Part shown: positions 17,426 to 25,320 of the stretch, one piece after another
Position numbering within the stretch: position 1 is the stretch's first letter
Layout: the number at the start of each line of letters is the position of its first letter
Origin: Pseudoflavonifractor sp.
GTDB taxonomy: Bacteria > Bacteroidota > Bacteroidia > Bacteroidales > Muribaculaceae
Assembly: GCA_023667145.1 (NCBI GenBank)
Contig: JAMPAQ010000001.1
Coordinates: 1,626,856-1,690,855, forward strand
DNA: 64,000 nucleotides
Reading direction: 5' to 3'
The notes under the pieces: model-generated
Told to the model about the DNA's origin: nothing
Database searches by the model: none
The model's input: the letters and a program-made list of their open reading frames with translations, nothing else
Made by a program: the position numbers and the translations under genes

Positions 17426-18468
17426 TGCCAGTCCATGTCGGGTATCATCCACTCGCGCCCGGTGTCGTAGCGTAGTATGTCTCGCTCTTGCACGAGCGGC
17501 GAGGCAATGTTGTCGGTATAGAGATTTCCCGTGCCGAGTCCTTGCGGCATGTCGGTGCCGAGGGTCGAGACCCATTGGGCTATCGCGTTGAGACCGACGT
17601 TTGACTCAAGCGCCGAGGTGGCCCACCATCCGATTTCCTCTGCCGATGCTTGCTCTATCCATGCCGCCGCACCCGTGAACCCGCCGCACAGTGAGGGTTT
17701 GAGTATGATGTAACGTGGCTGTATGAGATGCAGCATGCGTCTCATCCCGTCAGGGTCGGAGATGCCGATAAGCTCCTCGTCAAGGGCGATGGGTATGGGA
17801 GACTCCCTGCATATCCACGCCATATCATCCCACTGCCGAGGCTTTATCGGCTGCTCAATGGAATGGATGTCATAGACGGCGAGTCTGTCGAGCCGCGACA
17901 TGGCGTTATCGGGCGAGAATGCCCCGTTTGCATCAAGGCGCAGTTCGAGCGTACCTGCCGGAAAGGCACGTCGTATATGGTCGAGCAATCCCAGCTCGTG
18001 CCCGAAGTCTATGCCTCCTATCTTGAGCTTGACACACTTGAACCCGGCACGCAGTTTCTCGTCAATGCGGGCAAGCATCTCATCCCGGTTTCCCATCCAC
18101 ACCAGCCCGTTTATCACAATCTCTGACTGCCCCTCGCTCCACGGCGACGGGAACACCTGCCGGCATCCACCGTTCGCGAGGTCGAGCAACGCCGTCTCCA
18201 GCCCGAACCTGATAGAGCCGTAGCCTGTCAGGTCGTAGCTCTCCCCGTTGCTTATGCGCCGGCATAGGTCGGCAAGGCGTTTCTCATAGTCGGGCCGGTC
18301 ATCAGCACCGAGTCCGCGAAACACGGCACACTCCCCTATCCCGAAGATGTCGGGAGCATCGTCATGCCACACTTTTATAAAAAATGTCTCCTTGTCGGTC
18401 ATGACCGCACGCGAGGTCACAGCCGGCTGACGGAAATGCAGCAGGTATCGGCAATAAGCGGCTTTCAT
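17422..18468 (-). CDS. menC: o-Succinylbenzoate synthase (enolase superfamily)
   Basis: 348 residues. The catalytic pair is in KLKIGG (Lys147 and Lys149); metal ligands are Asp179 (RLDANG), Glu205 (IEQP) and Asp230 (ALDEE), with Lys257 in ILKPSL. This residue set defines the OSBS/muconate-lactonizing subgroup. It dehydrates SHCHC to o-succinylbenzoate. The gene overlaps menE by 4 bases and starts 5 bases after the menB stop, so the operon is tightly packed. Enolase-superfamily members can also epimerise dipeptides or amino acids, but the context argues for MenC. Confidence 0.9.
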   Translation of the reverse strand: MKAAYCRYLLHFRQPAVTSRAVMTDKETFFIKVWHDDAPDIFGIGECAVFRGLGADDRPDYEKRLADLCRRISNGESYDLTGYGSIRFGLETALLDLANGGCRQVFPSPWSEGQSEIVINGLVWMGNRDEMLARIDEKLRAGFKCVKLKIGGIDFGHELGLLDHIRRAFPAGTLELRLDANGAFSPDNAMSRLDRLAVYDIHSIEQPIKPRQWDDMAWICRESPIPIALDEELIGISDPDGMRRMLHLIQPRYIILKPSLCGGFTGAAAWIEQASAEEIGWWATSALESNVGLNAIAQWVSTLGTDMPQGLGTGNLYTDNIASPLVQERDILRYDTGREWMIPDMDWQ

Positions 18469-18473
18469 GGCGG

Positions 18474-19298
18474 TTATCCGGGAAATTTGGGGAACTGGCC
18501 GAAATCGGGGTCACGCTTTTCAAGGAACGCGTTCTTCCCCTCCTGTGCCTCCTCCATGAGGTAGTACATCAACGTAGCGTCGCCGGCAAACTCCATCAGG
18601 CCGCGCTGTCCGTCGAGCTCGGCGTTGAGCGCACGCTTAATCATGCGTATGGCCATGGGGCTGCGCTTGAGTATCGTCTCACACCACTCCACCGTCTCGT
18701 CCTCAAGGCGATCAAACGGCACGACCTTGTTCACCATCCCCATCTCCATCGCCTCTATCGCCGAGTACTGACGGCAGAGAAACCATATCTCCCTGACCTT
18801 TTTCTGACCCACGCAACGTGCGAGGTACGACGAGCCAAACCCCGCGTCAAAGCTGCCTACCTTGGGCCCGGTCTGCCCGAACCGTGCATTATCTGACGCG
18901 ATGGTGAGGTCACACACCACGTGAAGCACATGCCCACCCCCGATGGCATATCCGTTGACCATCGCGATCACCGGCTTGGGCAACGAGCGTATGGCCTTGT
19001 GCAGGTCGAGTACGTTGAGGCGTGGCACGCCGTTCTCGTCGATGTAGCCACCGATGCCCTTCACCTTCTGGTCACCGCCCGAGCAGAATGCCTTGTCACC
19101 AGCGCCGGTCAGTATCACCACGCCGATGTCGCTGCGCTCGCGGCAGATGGCCATGGCGTCGAGCATCTCACGGTTGGTCTGCGGGCGAAACGCATTGTAC
19201 ACCTGCGGACGGTTTATCGTGATACGCGCTATGCCGTTGTAGAAGTCAAACAGGATATCCTCATAATCCTTTATCTTGGTCCATTCTCTTGTTGCCAT
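18474..19298 (-). CDS. menB: 1,4-Dihydroxy-2-naphthoyl-CoA synthase
   Basis: 274 residues of the crotonase fold. Motifs: oxyanion-hole loop [37 protein letters not shown], and the conserved [18 protein letters not shown] typical of MenB. It closes the naphthoquinone ring from o-succinylbenzoyl-CoA. I chose the start at 19298 (MATREW), 4 bases after the menD stop; the longer start at 19325 would overlap menD and add a non-conserved stretch. Confidence 0.92.
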   Translation of the reverse strand: MATREWTKIKDYEDILFDFYNGIARITINRPQVYNAFRPQTNREMLDAMAICRERSDIGVVILTGAGDKAFCSGGDQKVKGIGGYIDENGVPRLNVLDLHKAIRSLPKPVIAMVNGYAIGGGHVLHVVCDLTIASDNARFGQTGPKVGSFDAGFGSSYLARCVGQKKVREIWFLCRQYSAIEAMEMGMVNKVVPFDRLEDETVEWCETILKRSPMAIRMIKRALNAELDGQRGLMEFAGDATLMYYLMEEAQEGKNAFLEKRDPDFGQFPKFPG

Positions 19299-19302
19299 TA
19301 TC

Positions 19303-21003
19303 TTATGTTGTTTTGTTGGTTTCACGTGTGAAATATCCCCTCAACACCTCGGCGCTCTCCATCGGGGGGGTATGGATGGCGAGCATGGCGGGACGCGCTG
19401 TCTCGGCGGCAAATCCGCCCCACTCCCTGCGTAATTCCGACTCGTCTGATGCCTCAAAGAACGCCAAGCCGTAGGCATCGGCGAGTTGGCGCGCCGGAAA
19501 CTCCGCTGATGCAGCAAAGTATCGCTCACACTCAGGAAGTGCCGATGTGCTGTCAATAAACCTGAATATGCCGCCACCTCCGTTGCACATCACTATCATC
19601 TTGAAGCGCGGCGGCATCTCCATGCACGCCAGCGCCCCGACATCATACTGGGCGCTCATGTCGCCCGTGACAAGCAGTGTCGTGCCATTGTAACCCATCG
19701 AGGCACCGATCGCGGTCGATGTGCAGCCGTCGATGCCGCTCACGCCCCGGTTGCAGTCGCAACGGTGCAGACCGCCCGACGGGAAAAGCTGGGCATAGCG
19801 TATGGAGGTGCCGTTTGAGAAGTGCAGGTTCCATCCCCGGGGAATGCGGTCAAACAACATGGAGAAAGCCTTGAGGTCGCTCCACGGCACGGTATCGACA
19901 TAGGCGGCGTGGCTCTTGCGGGCACGCCGCCTGATAGCATCCCACCTGCACGAATAGTCCGAGGGGGCATCATGGGGCTGCAAGGCCGATGCAAGTTGGG
20001 TGAAGAATATCGCCGGCGACATCTCGACCCGGGTCGTGAGCGCCTGAAAGCAGTCTATGGTATTTTCAGTGATGCCCACATGCCAGTGGCGGGCGGGCTT
20101 GCAGTCACGCAGATATTGCTTTATCATGCGTGACACAATCGCGCCGCCAAAGGTGATGACCATATCGGGGCGCATAACTTGCCGCTCCTCCTCGCTCATG
20201 ACGCTGAGCGTGCTGTCTATCGAGTCGATGAAGTCATCGCCGTGGAGGTTTGTCAGGTTCTCGCACATGACGGTGACATTGGACTTGCTCGACAGTTTTG
20301 CCAGCGCACGGTTGAGCTTCTCGTCAGGCGGCATGAATCCACCGATGATGAGCACACGGCATGGCGAGGCGATGCTGTCGCCAAGCCGCCGCGACTCGGC
20401 TACGGGGAGGTCGGCACGGGGCTGCACGCAATCTATGACACGTTCCGGCCTGACAGTGCAGTCAGCCATGCGTCCAAGCGGTGCGTCAAGCTGCACGTTG
20501 ATATGCACCGGGGCCGTGCGTCCTGTGACGGCAAGCAGCAGCGCGTCATTGACGATGCGGTTGCAATACCATCGGGCATTGTCGTCATCACATCTCGCGG
20601 GTATGTCATAGCTGCGCTTGACATAGTGGGACAACGCCTCATACTGCCGCAAGGTCTGGCTGTCATCCTGGTCTATCCACTCCATAGGCCGGTCAGCCGA
20701 GATGACAATCAGCGGCACGCGGCGGTAATATGCCTCGGCCACCGCCGGGGCATAGTTGAGCAAGGCTGTCCCCGAGGTACACACAAGCGCGACCGCCCTA
20801 CCCGAGACAGTCGCGAGACCAAGGGCGACAAACGCCGCGCTGCGCTCATCGACAACCACCGTGGTACTAATCGTCCCGCTCCGCGACAGCGCCACGAGCA
20901 ACGGGGCATTGCGTGACCCCGGGGACACGACGGCATGTCTGACCCCATGAGCCTCAAGCAGCGAGACGATTATGCGGCATGATTGCTTGTCTGTGGTAAC
21001 CAT
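19303..21003 (-). CDS. menD: 2-Succinyl-5-enolpyruvyl-6-hydroxy-3-cyclohexene-1-carboxylate synthase
   Basis: 566 residues of a ThDP-dependent enzyme: N-terminal Pyr domain ([20 protein letters not shown]; conserved Glu in [16 protein letters not shown]), a central domain, and a C-terminal PP domain ([30 protein letters not shown], then NNGGG-like MCNGGGGIF). It condenses isochorismate with 2-oxoglutarate, the first committed step of menaquinone synthesis here. The isochorismate synthase gene is not next to it but lies 11 kb away at 31742. Transcription starts from a promoter only about 20 bases before the ATG, back to back with hsdM. Confidence 0.92.
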   Translation of the reverse strand: MVTTDKQSCRIIVSLLEAHGVRHAVVSPGSRNAPLLVALSRSGTISTTVVVDERSAAFVALGLATVSGRAVALVCTSGTALLNYAPAVAEAYYRRVPLIVISADRPMEWIDQDDSQTLRQYEALSHYVKRSYDIPARCDDDNARWYCNRIVNDALLLAVTGRTAPVHINVQLDAPLGRMADCTVRPERVIDCVQPRADLPVAESRRLGDSIASPCRVLIIGGFMPPDEKLNRALAKLSSKSNVTVMCENLTNLHGDDFIDSIDSTLSVMSEEERQVMRPDMVITFGGAIVSRMIKQYLRDCKPARHWHVGITENTIDCFQALTTRVEMSPAIFFTQLASALQPHDAPSDYSCRWDAIRRRARKSHAAYVDTVPWSDLKAFSMLFDRIPRGWNLHFSNGTSIRYAQLFPSGGLHRCDCNRGVSGIDGCTSTAIGASMGYNGTTLLVTGDMSAQYDVGALACMEMPPRFKMIVMCNGGGGIFRFIDSTSALPECERYFAASAEFPARQLADAYGLAFFEASDESELRREWGGFAAETARPAMLAIHTPPMESAEVLRGYFTRETNKTT

Positions 21004-21021
21004 TCTGGAGATGTTTTACCA

Positions 21022-21029
21022 CAAAGGTA
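21022..21029 (-). promoter_or_regulatory. -7 box of the men operon
   Basis: TACCTTTG on the minus strand fits TAnnTTTG exactly. The transcript would have a leader of only about 10 bases. It sits within 30 bases of the divergent hsdM box. Confidence 0.6.
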
Positions 21030-21051
21030 ATAATTTCACCCCGAAAATCAT

Positions 21052-21059
21052 TAATTTTG
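21052..21059 (+). promoter_or_regulatory. -7 box of the hsd operon
   Basis: TAATTTTG fits TAnnTTTG; the start ATG of hsdM is 28 bases further. Divergent transcription with the men operon within 84 bases may create interference between the two. Confidence 0.55.
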
Positions 21060-21086
21060 TATTCCACCAAACATCCATACCCCGTT

Positions 21087-22673
21087 ATGCCAACAGCCAC
21101 ACAACAGAAACAGGAGCTTTTCAAGGCCATCTGGGCCATCGCCGAGGACCTTCGCAACTCGGTCGATGGCTGGGACTTCAAGTCTTACGTCCTCGGCATA
21201 TTGTTCTACCGCTTTATTTCGGAGAACATCACAAACTATATCAACCGTATGCAACGTGAGGCAGGTGATGCCTACTTTGATTATACCTCATTCCCCGATG
21301 AAGAGGCCATTGCTGCCAAGTATGACCTTGTGCGCGAGAAGGGATTCTTCATTCTACCCTCGCAATTATTCTGCAACGTGCGAAAGCGAGCCAAAAATGA
21401 CCCCAATCTAAATGTGACACTCTCTGAAATATTCAAGAGCATTGAGGCATCGGCTGTCGGAACAGAGAGCGAGGATGACCTCAAAGGGCTGTTTGCCGAC
21501 ATTGATGTCAACTCCAACAAGCTCGGAGGCACGGTTGAGAAGCGAAACGAACAGCTCACCAAGATACTCAACAACATCGGCAGCATCGATCTGAGAGGCG
21601 ACTATGAGGATAATCAGATTGACCTTTTTGGCGACGCATACGAATACCTCATGGCGATGTATGCCTCCAATGCCGGAAAGAGCGGGGGCGAATACTATAC
21701 ACCACAGGAAGTCAGCGAACTGCTTGCCCGCATAGTCAGCTACAACCGCCAGTGGGTAAACAAGGTTTACGACCCGGCTTGCGGCTCCGGCTCTTTGCTG
21801 CTTAAATTCGCCAAGATACTTGGTGCTGACAATGTGAAGCAAGGATTCTTCGGACAGGAGTTAAACATCACCACCTACAACCTGTGCCGCATAAACATGT
21901 TCCTCCACAACATCAACTACAATAAGTTTGACATCCACAATGGCGACACTCTGCTTGAGCCATACCATTGGGACGACGAGCCGTTTGACGCGATTGTCAG
22001 CAACCCTCCCTACTCCACCAAGTGGGTCGGTGATGACAACCCCCTGCTCATCAACGACCCCCGCTTTGCGCCTGCCGGAGTGCTCGCGCCCAAGAGCAAG
22101 AGCGACCTCGCTTTCACGATGCACATGCTCGCATGGCTGTCGACCGAGGGTACTGCCGCTATCGTAGAATTTCCCGGGGTGCTTTATCGCGGAGGCAAGG
22201 AGCAAAAGATTCGTCAATATCTGATTGACAACAACTATGTTGACACCGTCATTCAGTTGCCATCAAACCTATTCTTCGGTGTGACCATCGCCACCTGCAT
22301 CATCGTGCTGAAGAAATCGAAGAAAGAGAATAAGACACTGTTTATTGACGCATCGCGGCTCTTTGTCCATGAGGGCAACAAAAACAAGCTGTCGCCCGCG
22401 AACATTGAGGCGATTGTTTCGGAATATGCCAAAAGCAGGGACGCTACAGGTGATGTCCGCGACAAGCACTTCTCTGCGCTCATTGACAACAATACAATTG
22501 CCAAGAACGGCTACAACCTATCCGTCAGCTCCTACGTCGAGGCAGAGGACACCCGCCCGCAGACCGACATCAAGGAACTGAACGCCCGCATTGCCCGCAT
22601 CGTCGAGCGTGAGAACCAACTCCGTGCCGAGATAGACGCCATAATCAAAGAACTTGAAGCCGAAACAGCATGA
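21087..22673 (+). CDS. hsdM: Type I restriction-modification methyltransferase subunit
   Basis: 528 residues from the ATG at 21087 (MPTATQQKQ); an upstream in-frame start would overlap the promoter. An N-terminal helical HsdM domain (1-160) precedes the N6-adenine methyltransferase core with DPACGSG (229-235) and NPPY (306-309). A C-terminal coiled coil (IARIVERENQLRAEIDAIIKELE) probably contacts HsdS. It modifies the bipartite site recognised by HsdS, and with HsdR it forms the restriction complex. The last four bases overlap the ORF6N start. Base composition is similar to the core genes, unlike the AT-richer genes that follow. Confidence 0.93.
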   Translation: MPTATQQKQELFKAIWAIAEDLRNSVDGWDFKSYVLGILFYRFISENITNYINRMQREAGDAYFDYTSFPDEEAIAAKYDLVREKGFFILPSQLFCNVRKRAKNDPNLNVTLSEIFKSIEASAVGTESEDDLKGLFADIDVNSNKLGGTVEKRNEQLTKILNNIGSIDLRGDYEDNQIDLFGDAYEYLMAMYASNAGKSGGEYYTPQEVSELLARIVSYNRQWVNKVYDPACGSGSLLLKFAKILGADNVKQGFFGQELNITTYNLCRINMFLHNINYNKFDIHNGDTLLEPYHWDDEPFDAIVSNPPYSTKWVGDDNPLLINDPRFAPAGVLAPKSKSDLAFTMHMLAWLSTEGTAAIVEFPGVLYRGGKEQKIRQYLIDNNYVDTVIQLPSNLFFGVTIATCIIVLKKSKKENKTLFIDASRLFVHEGNKNKLSPANIEAIVSEYAKSRDATGDVRDKHFSALIDNNTIAKNGYNLSVSSYVEAEDTRPQTDIKELNARIARIVERENQLRAEIDAIIKELEAETA

Positions 22674-23272
22674 AAAATATCATAACATTACCCGAAAACA
22701 TTGGTCCACGACTTATAATGCTACGTAACCAACCCGTATTACTTGACACAGATGTCGCAGTAATATTTGGAGTTGAGACGAAAAGAATTAATGAGGCTGT
22801 GAAGAGAAATATTGAAAAGTTTCCTGATGACTATTTGTTCACTCTTGATAAACAAGAATTTGCAGACTTGAGGTCGCAAAATGCGACCTCAAGTCTCGGA
22901 CATGGTGGGACACGCTACGCGCCTAAAGCCTTTACCGAGAAAGGTCTCTACATGCTCGCAACAATTCTCAAAAGCAAACAAGCTGTTGAAGCCACATTTG
23001 GAATAATCGAAACATATGCACAGGTTCGAGAGCTACAGACCACACTAAAATCATTACATACTAAAAACGGGAATGATAGAACCTTAATGAGCAGGTTCTC
23101 CGAATTGTTATCTAATATTGTCTTACCTGAATTACAACCCGACGAGTCTGAAACATCAATAGAGCTTAACTTCTTCATCGGCAAACTCAAGCACACCGTC
23201 AAGCGCAAACGCCGCGATAATGGTCCCGACATAGTGGAGGAGCCGGAAGTTGAGTATGGCCAAAAAGAATAA
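22670..23272 (+). CDS. ORF6N-domain protein inside the hsd operon
   Basis: 200 residues. The ORF6N (KilA-N-related) DNA-binding domain spans about 10-95 (MLRNQPVLLDTDVAVIFGV, then AVKRNIEKFPDDYLFTL and RYAPKAFTEKGLYMLATIL). A helical and then basic C-terminal part (LKHTVKRKRRDN) follows. ORF6N domains are common in phage proteins and often occur between hsdM and hsdS in Bacteroidetes; the role there is not established. Coupled to hsdM by ATGA. AT-richer than hsdM. A 14-bp perfect hairpin lies inside at 22865-22895, encoding the LRSQNATSS stretch. Confidence 0.82.
   Translation: MKNIITLPENIGPRLIMLRNQPVLLDTDVAVIFGVETKRINEAVKRNIEKFPDDYLFTLDKQEFADLRSQNATSSLGHGGTRYAPKAFTEKGLYMLATILKSKQAVEATFGIIETYAQVRELQTTLKSLHTKNGNDRTLMSRFSELLSNIVLPELQPDESETSIELNFFIGKLKHTVKRKRRDNGPDIVEEPEVEYGQKE
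22865..22895 (+). other. 14-bp perfect hairpin within the ORF6N coding sequence
   Basis: GACTTGAGGTCGCA (22865-22878) and its complement (22882-22895) flank an AAA loop. It lies inside codons for DLRSQNATSSL. In mRNA it would form a strong stem between hsdM and hsdS. Confidence 0.7.
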
Positions 23273-23314
23273 TTCATCCGAGACCTTAAAACAACTCTAT
23301 CAAGACAACGCCAA

Positions 23315-24604
23315 ATGAGCAATCTACAAGAACTGATCACCCGTCTCTGCCCCGATGGCGTGCCATTCAAGCCATTGGGAGAAATTGGAACGTTTATACG
23401 TGGCAATGGTCTTCAAAAGAAAGACTTTACCGAAAGTGGTGTCGGCTGTATTCATTACGGTCAAATATACACCCACTATGGTACATTCGCCTCAGAAACA
23501 AAATCATTTATTTCTGAGGCTATGGCAAGAAAATTAAGAAAGGCTCAACCAGGAGACCTTATTATTGCAACTACAAGTGAAAATATCGAGGATGTTTGTA
23601 AGGCAGTTGCATGGGTGGGCAATGAAGAAATTGCCATTAGTAGTGACGCTTTTGTGTTTCATCACACACTAAATCCAAAATATGTAGCATATTTTTTTCA
23701 GACAGAAGATTTTCAATCTCAAAAAAGACCATTTGTAAGCGGAGCAAAAGTAATGCGTCTTTCTGGAGAAAGTCTTGCAAAAATTGTGATTCCTGTGCCG
23801 CCGATTGAGGTACAGGAGGAGATTGTCAGAATTTTGGACACGTTCAGCGCTCACGCAGCGGAGCTGCAAGCGGAGCTGCAAGCGGAGCTGCAAGCACGTA
23901 AAGAGCAATACGAGTATTATCGCAATCTTTTACTCACCTTCAATCCCTCCGCCTCCGGCTGCGGGACCGATGATGAGCAAAAGATAAGTAATCAGGCGGG
24001 AGAAATTACCCCCCCCCATCGGTTAACAGACGTTAAGTGGATGACAATGGGCGAGATTGGGACAGTAAAGATGTGTAAACGGATAATGAAACATCAGACA
24101 TCAAGTAGCGGCGAGATCCCGTTTTATAAAATTGGGACATTTGGTAAAATCGCTGATGCCTATATCTCAAGGGAGCTATATGAAGAATATAAATCAAATT
24201 TATCATTTCCATCAAAAGGTTCAATTCTTATTTCCGCAGCCGGCACCATAGGACGTTGTGTAATATACAATGGAGAGGACGCTTATTTCCAAGACTCCAA
24301 TATTGTGTGGCTTGAAAACGACGAGAGACACATATTAAACAGATTTCTATACTATGTCTATCAGACATTAAATTGGGAAACAGCAGGAGGAACGATAAAG
24401 CGGCTATACAATGACAGGATTGCCGCCACAATCATCCCCATCCCTCCTATGGTGTTGCAAGAAAAGATAGTGGCAATCCTTGACCGCTTCGAGACATTGG
24501 TGAAGGACCTGACAACCGGCTTACCTGCCGAAATCGCCGCCGTTAAGGAGCGCTACGAATATTACCGAAACAAACTATTGACATTCCCTGAAAAATCCGC
24601 ATGA
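23315..24604 (+). CDS. hsdS: Type I restriction-modification specificity subunit
   Basis: 429 residues built as a duplication. TRD1 (from VPFKPLGEIGTF) is followed by central conserved helices (VPPIEVQEEIVRILDTFSA, then RKEQYEYYRNLLLTF). TRD2 (from VKWMTMGEIGTV) is followed by distal helices (IPPMVLQEKIVAILDRFETL, then KERYEYYRNKLLTF). Each TRD should read one half of a split DNA site. Between them lie three AELQ repeats (12-bp tandem units, 23861-23896), which by analogy with EcoR124 set the spacer length. A C9 tract (24009-24017, residues 232-235) follows. TRD1 is AT-rich, consistent with exchange. The stop overlaps the RAYT start (ATGA). Confidence 0.92.
   Translation: MSNLQELITRLCPDGVPFKPLGEIGTFIRGNGLQKKDFTESGVGCIHYGQIYTHYGTFASETKSFISEAMARKLRKAQPGDLIIATTSENIEDVCKAVAWVGNEEIAISSDAFVFHHTLNPKYVAYFFQTEDFQSQKRPFVSGAKVMRLSGESLAKIVIPVPPIEVQEEIVRILDTFSAHAAELQAELQAELQARKEQYEYYRNLLLTFNPSASGCGTDDEQKISNQAGEITPPHRLTDVKWMTMGEIGTVKMCKRIMKHQTSSSGEIPFYKIGTFGKIADAYISRELYEEYKSNLSFPSKGSILISAAGTIGRCVIYNGEDAYFQDSNIVWLENDERHILNRFLYYVYQTLNWETAGGTIKRLYNDRIAATIIPIPPMVLQEKIVAILDRFETLVKDLTTGLPAEIAAVKERYEYYRNKLLTFPEKSA
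23861..23896 (+). repeat. 12-bp tandem repeat in the hsdS central spacer
   Basis: Three copies of GAGCTGCAAGCG (last copy ends in A) encode AELQ repeats between the two target-recognition domains. Copy number change would keep the frame and alter the distance between the TRDs. Confidence 0.9.
24009..24017 (+). repeat. C9 homopolymer in hsdS
   Basis: Nine consecutive C encode T-P-P-H at the start of the second half of HsdS. With eight C the reading frame meets TAA three codons later (ATC GGT TAA); with ten C it meets TAA within about seven codons. Such tracts are typical slipped-strand sites. Confidence 0.85.
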
Positions 24605-25320
24605 CCGACAAAAACAACGGCTGCACCGGGGTGCAGCCCTACAATAAACCCGAAAATCCACAACCCAACGTGGGGTTGCACCCTGCCAACGTAGGGCTGC
24701 ACCCCGGTGCAGCCGAAACCCGACAAACGCCACCTCCTGCCAACGTAGGGCTGCACCCCGGTGCAGCCGCAACCCAACAAACGCCACTCCCCGCCAACGT
24801 AGGGCTGCACACCGGTGCAGCCGCCATTACAGGTGCAACCGCGTTGCCGCAACGGAAAAATATTCGCGCCGAATTCCACGATTATTCTGGTGGGGATTAC
24901 TTCATCACAATATGTACCCGTGACAAGGAGCATTACTTTGGTAAAATCATTAATGACGAGATGATTTATACACAAATCGGAAATGAAGCCAAAAGAAGTC
25001 TGGAAACCCTTGCCTCACATTACGGTTACGTTGAAGTGCCTGTGTTTGTGATTATGCCTAATCATGTTCATACGATAATTTGCATACGCGAATCTGCGGA
25101 TGCACCAGAGAGCTTTCCTACAATTCGGACAGCGCTTGGTGTTGTGGTTGGAGGTTACAAGCAGGCGGTGACTCGGTTTGCCCGTCGAAACAATATTGAG
25201 TTTGGATGGCAATCGCGCTACAACGACCATATCATACGTGACTCTCGTGATGGCAATCAAATTGCCGAATATATTGAAAATAACGTGGCCCGATGGGCAA
25301 ATGATTGCTTTTATGATTGA
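24601..25320 (+). CDS. REP-associated tyrosine transposase (RAYT, Y1/HUH) with REP-encoded N-terminal extension
   Basis: 239 residues. The catalytic domain spans about 84-239: YFITICTRDKEHYFG, the HUH motif MPNHVH (His155, His157), a candidate nucleophile Tyr186 in GGYKQAVTRFARR, and the RAYT-typical WQSRYNDHIIRD. The domain looks intact. Residues 1-80 are unusual: they are translated from GTAG-headed palindromes and read as repeats of NVGLHPGAA plus a Pro/Thr linker. The ATG overlaps the hsdS stop and its stop overlaps the hsdR ATG, so the gene is embedded in the R-M operon. RAYTs bind and nick REP hairpins with a 5' GTAG; the matching repeats are found here and in hsdR. Confidence 0.88.
   Translation: MTDKNNGCTGVQPYNKPENPQPNVGLHPANVGLHPGAAETRQTPPPANVGLHPGAAATQQTPLPANVGLHTGAAAITGATALPQRKNIRAEFHDYSGGDYFITICTRDKEHYFGKIINDEMIYTQIGNEAKRSLETLASHYGYVEVPVFVIMPNHVHTIICIRESADAPESFPTIRTALGVVVGGYKQAVTRFARRNNIEFGWQSRYNDHIIRDSRDGNQIAEYIENNVARWANDCFYD
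24619..24822 (+). repeat. REP-like palindrome array inside the RAYT gene
   Basis: The unit is GTAG followed by the 20-base palindrome GGCTGCACCCCGGTGCAGCC. Units: 24619-24638 (reverse orientation, its GTAG on the minus strand), a truncated copy near 24670-24683, then 24695-24714, 24749-24768 and 24803-24822, exactly 54 bases apart. All are in frame with the transposase and have no stop codons. Confidence 0.92.

Noticed and set aside
25178-25312. Upstream in-frame extension of hsdR within the RAYT gene
   Set aside because: The ATG at 25313 has the overlap arrangement of the operon and the same leader as RAYT; the extra 45 residues are an alternate frame of the transposase.
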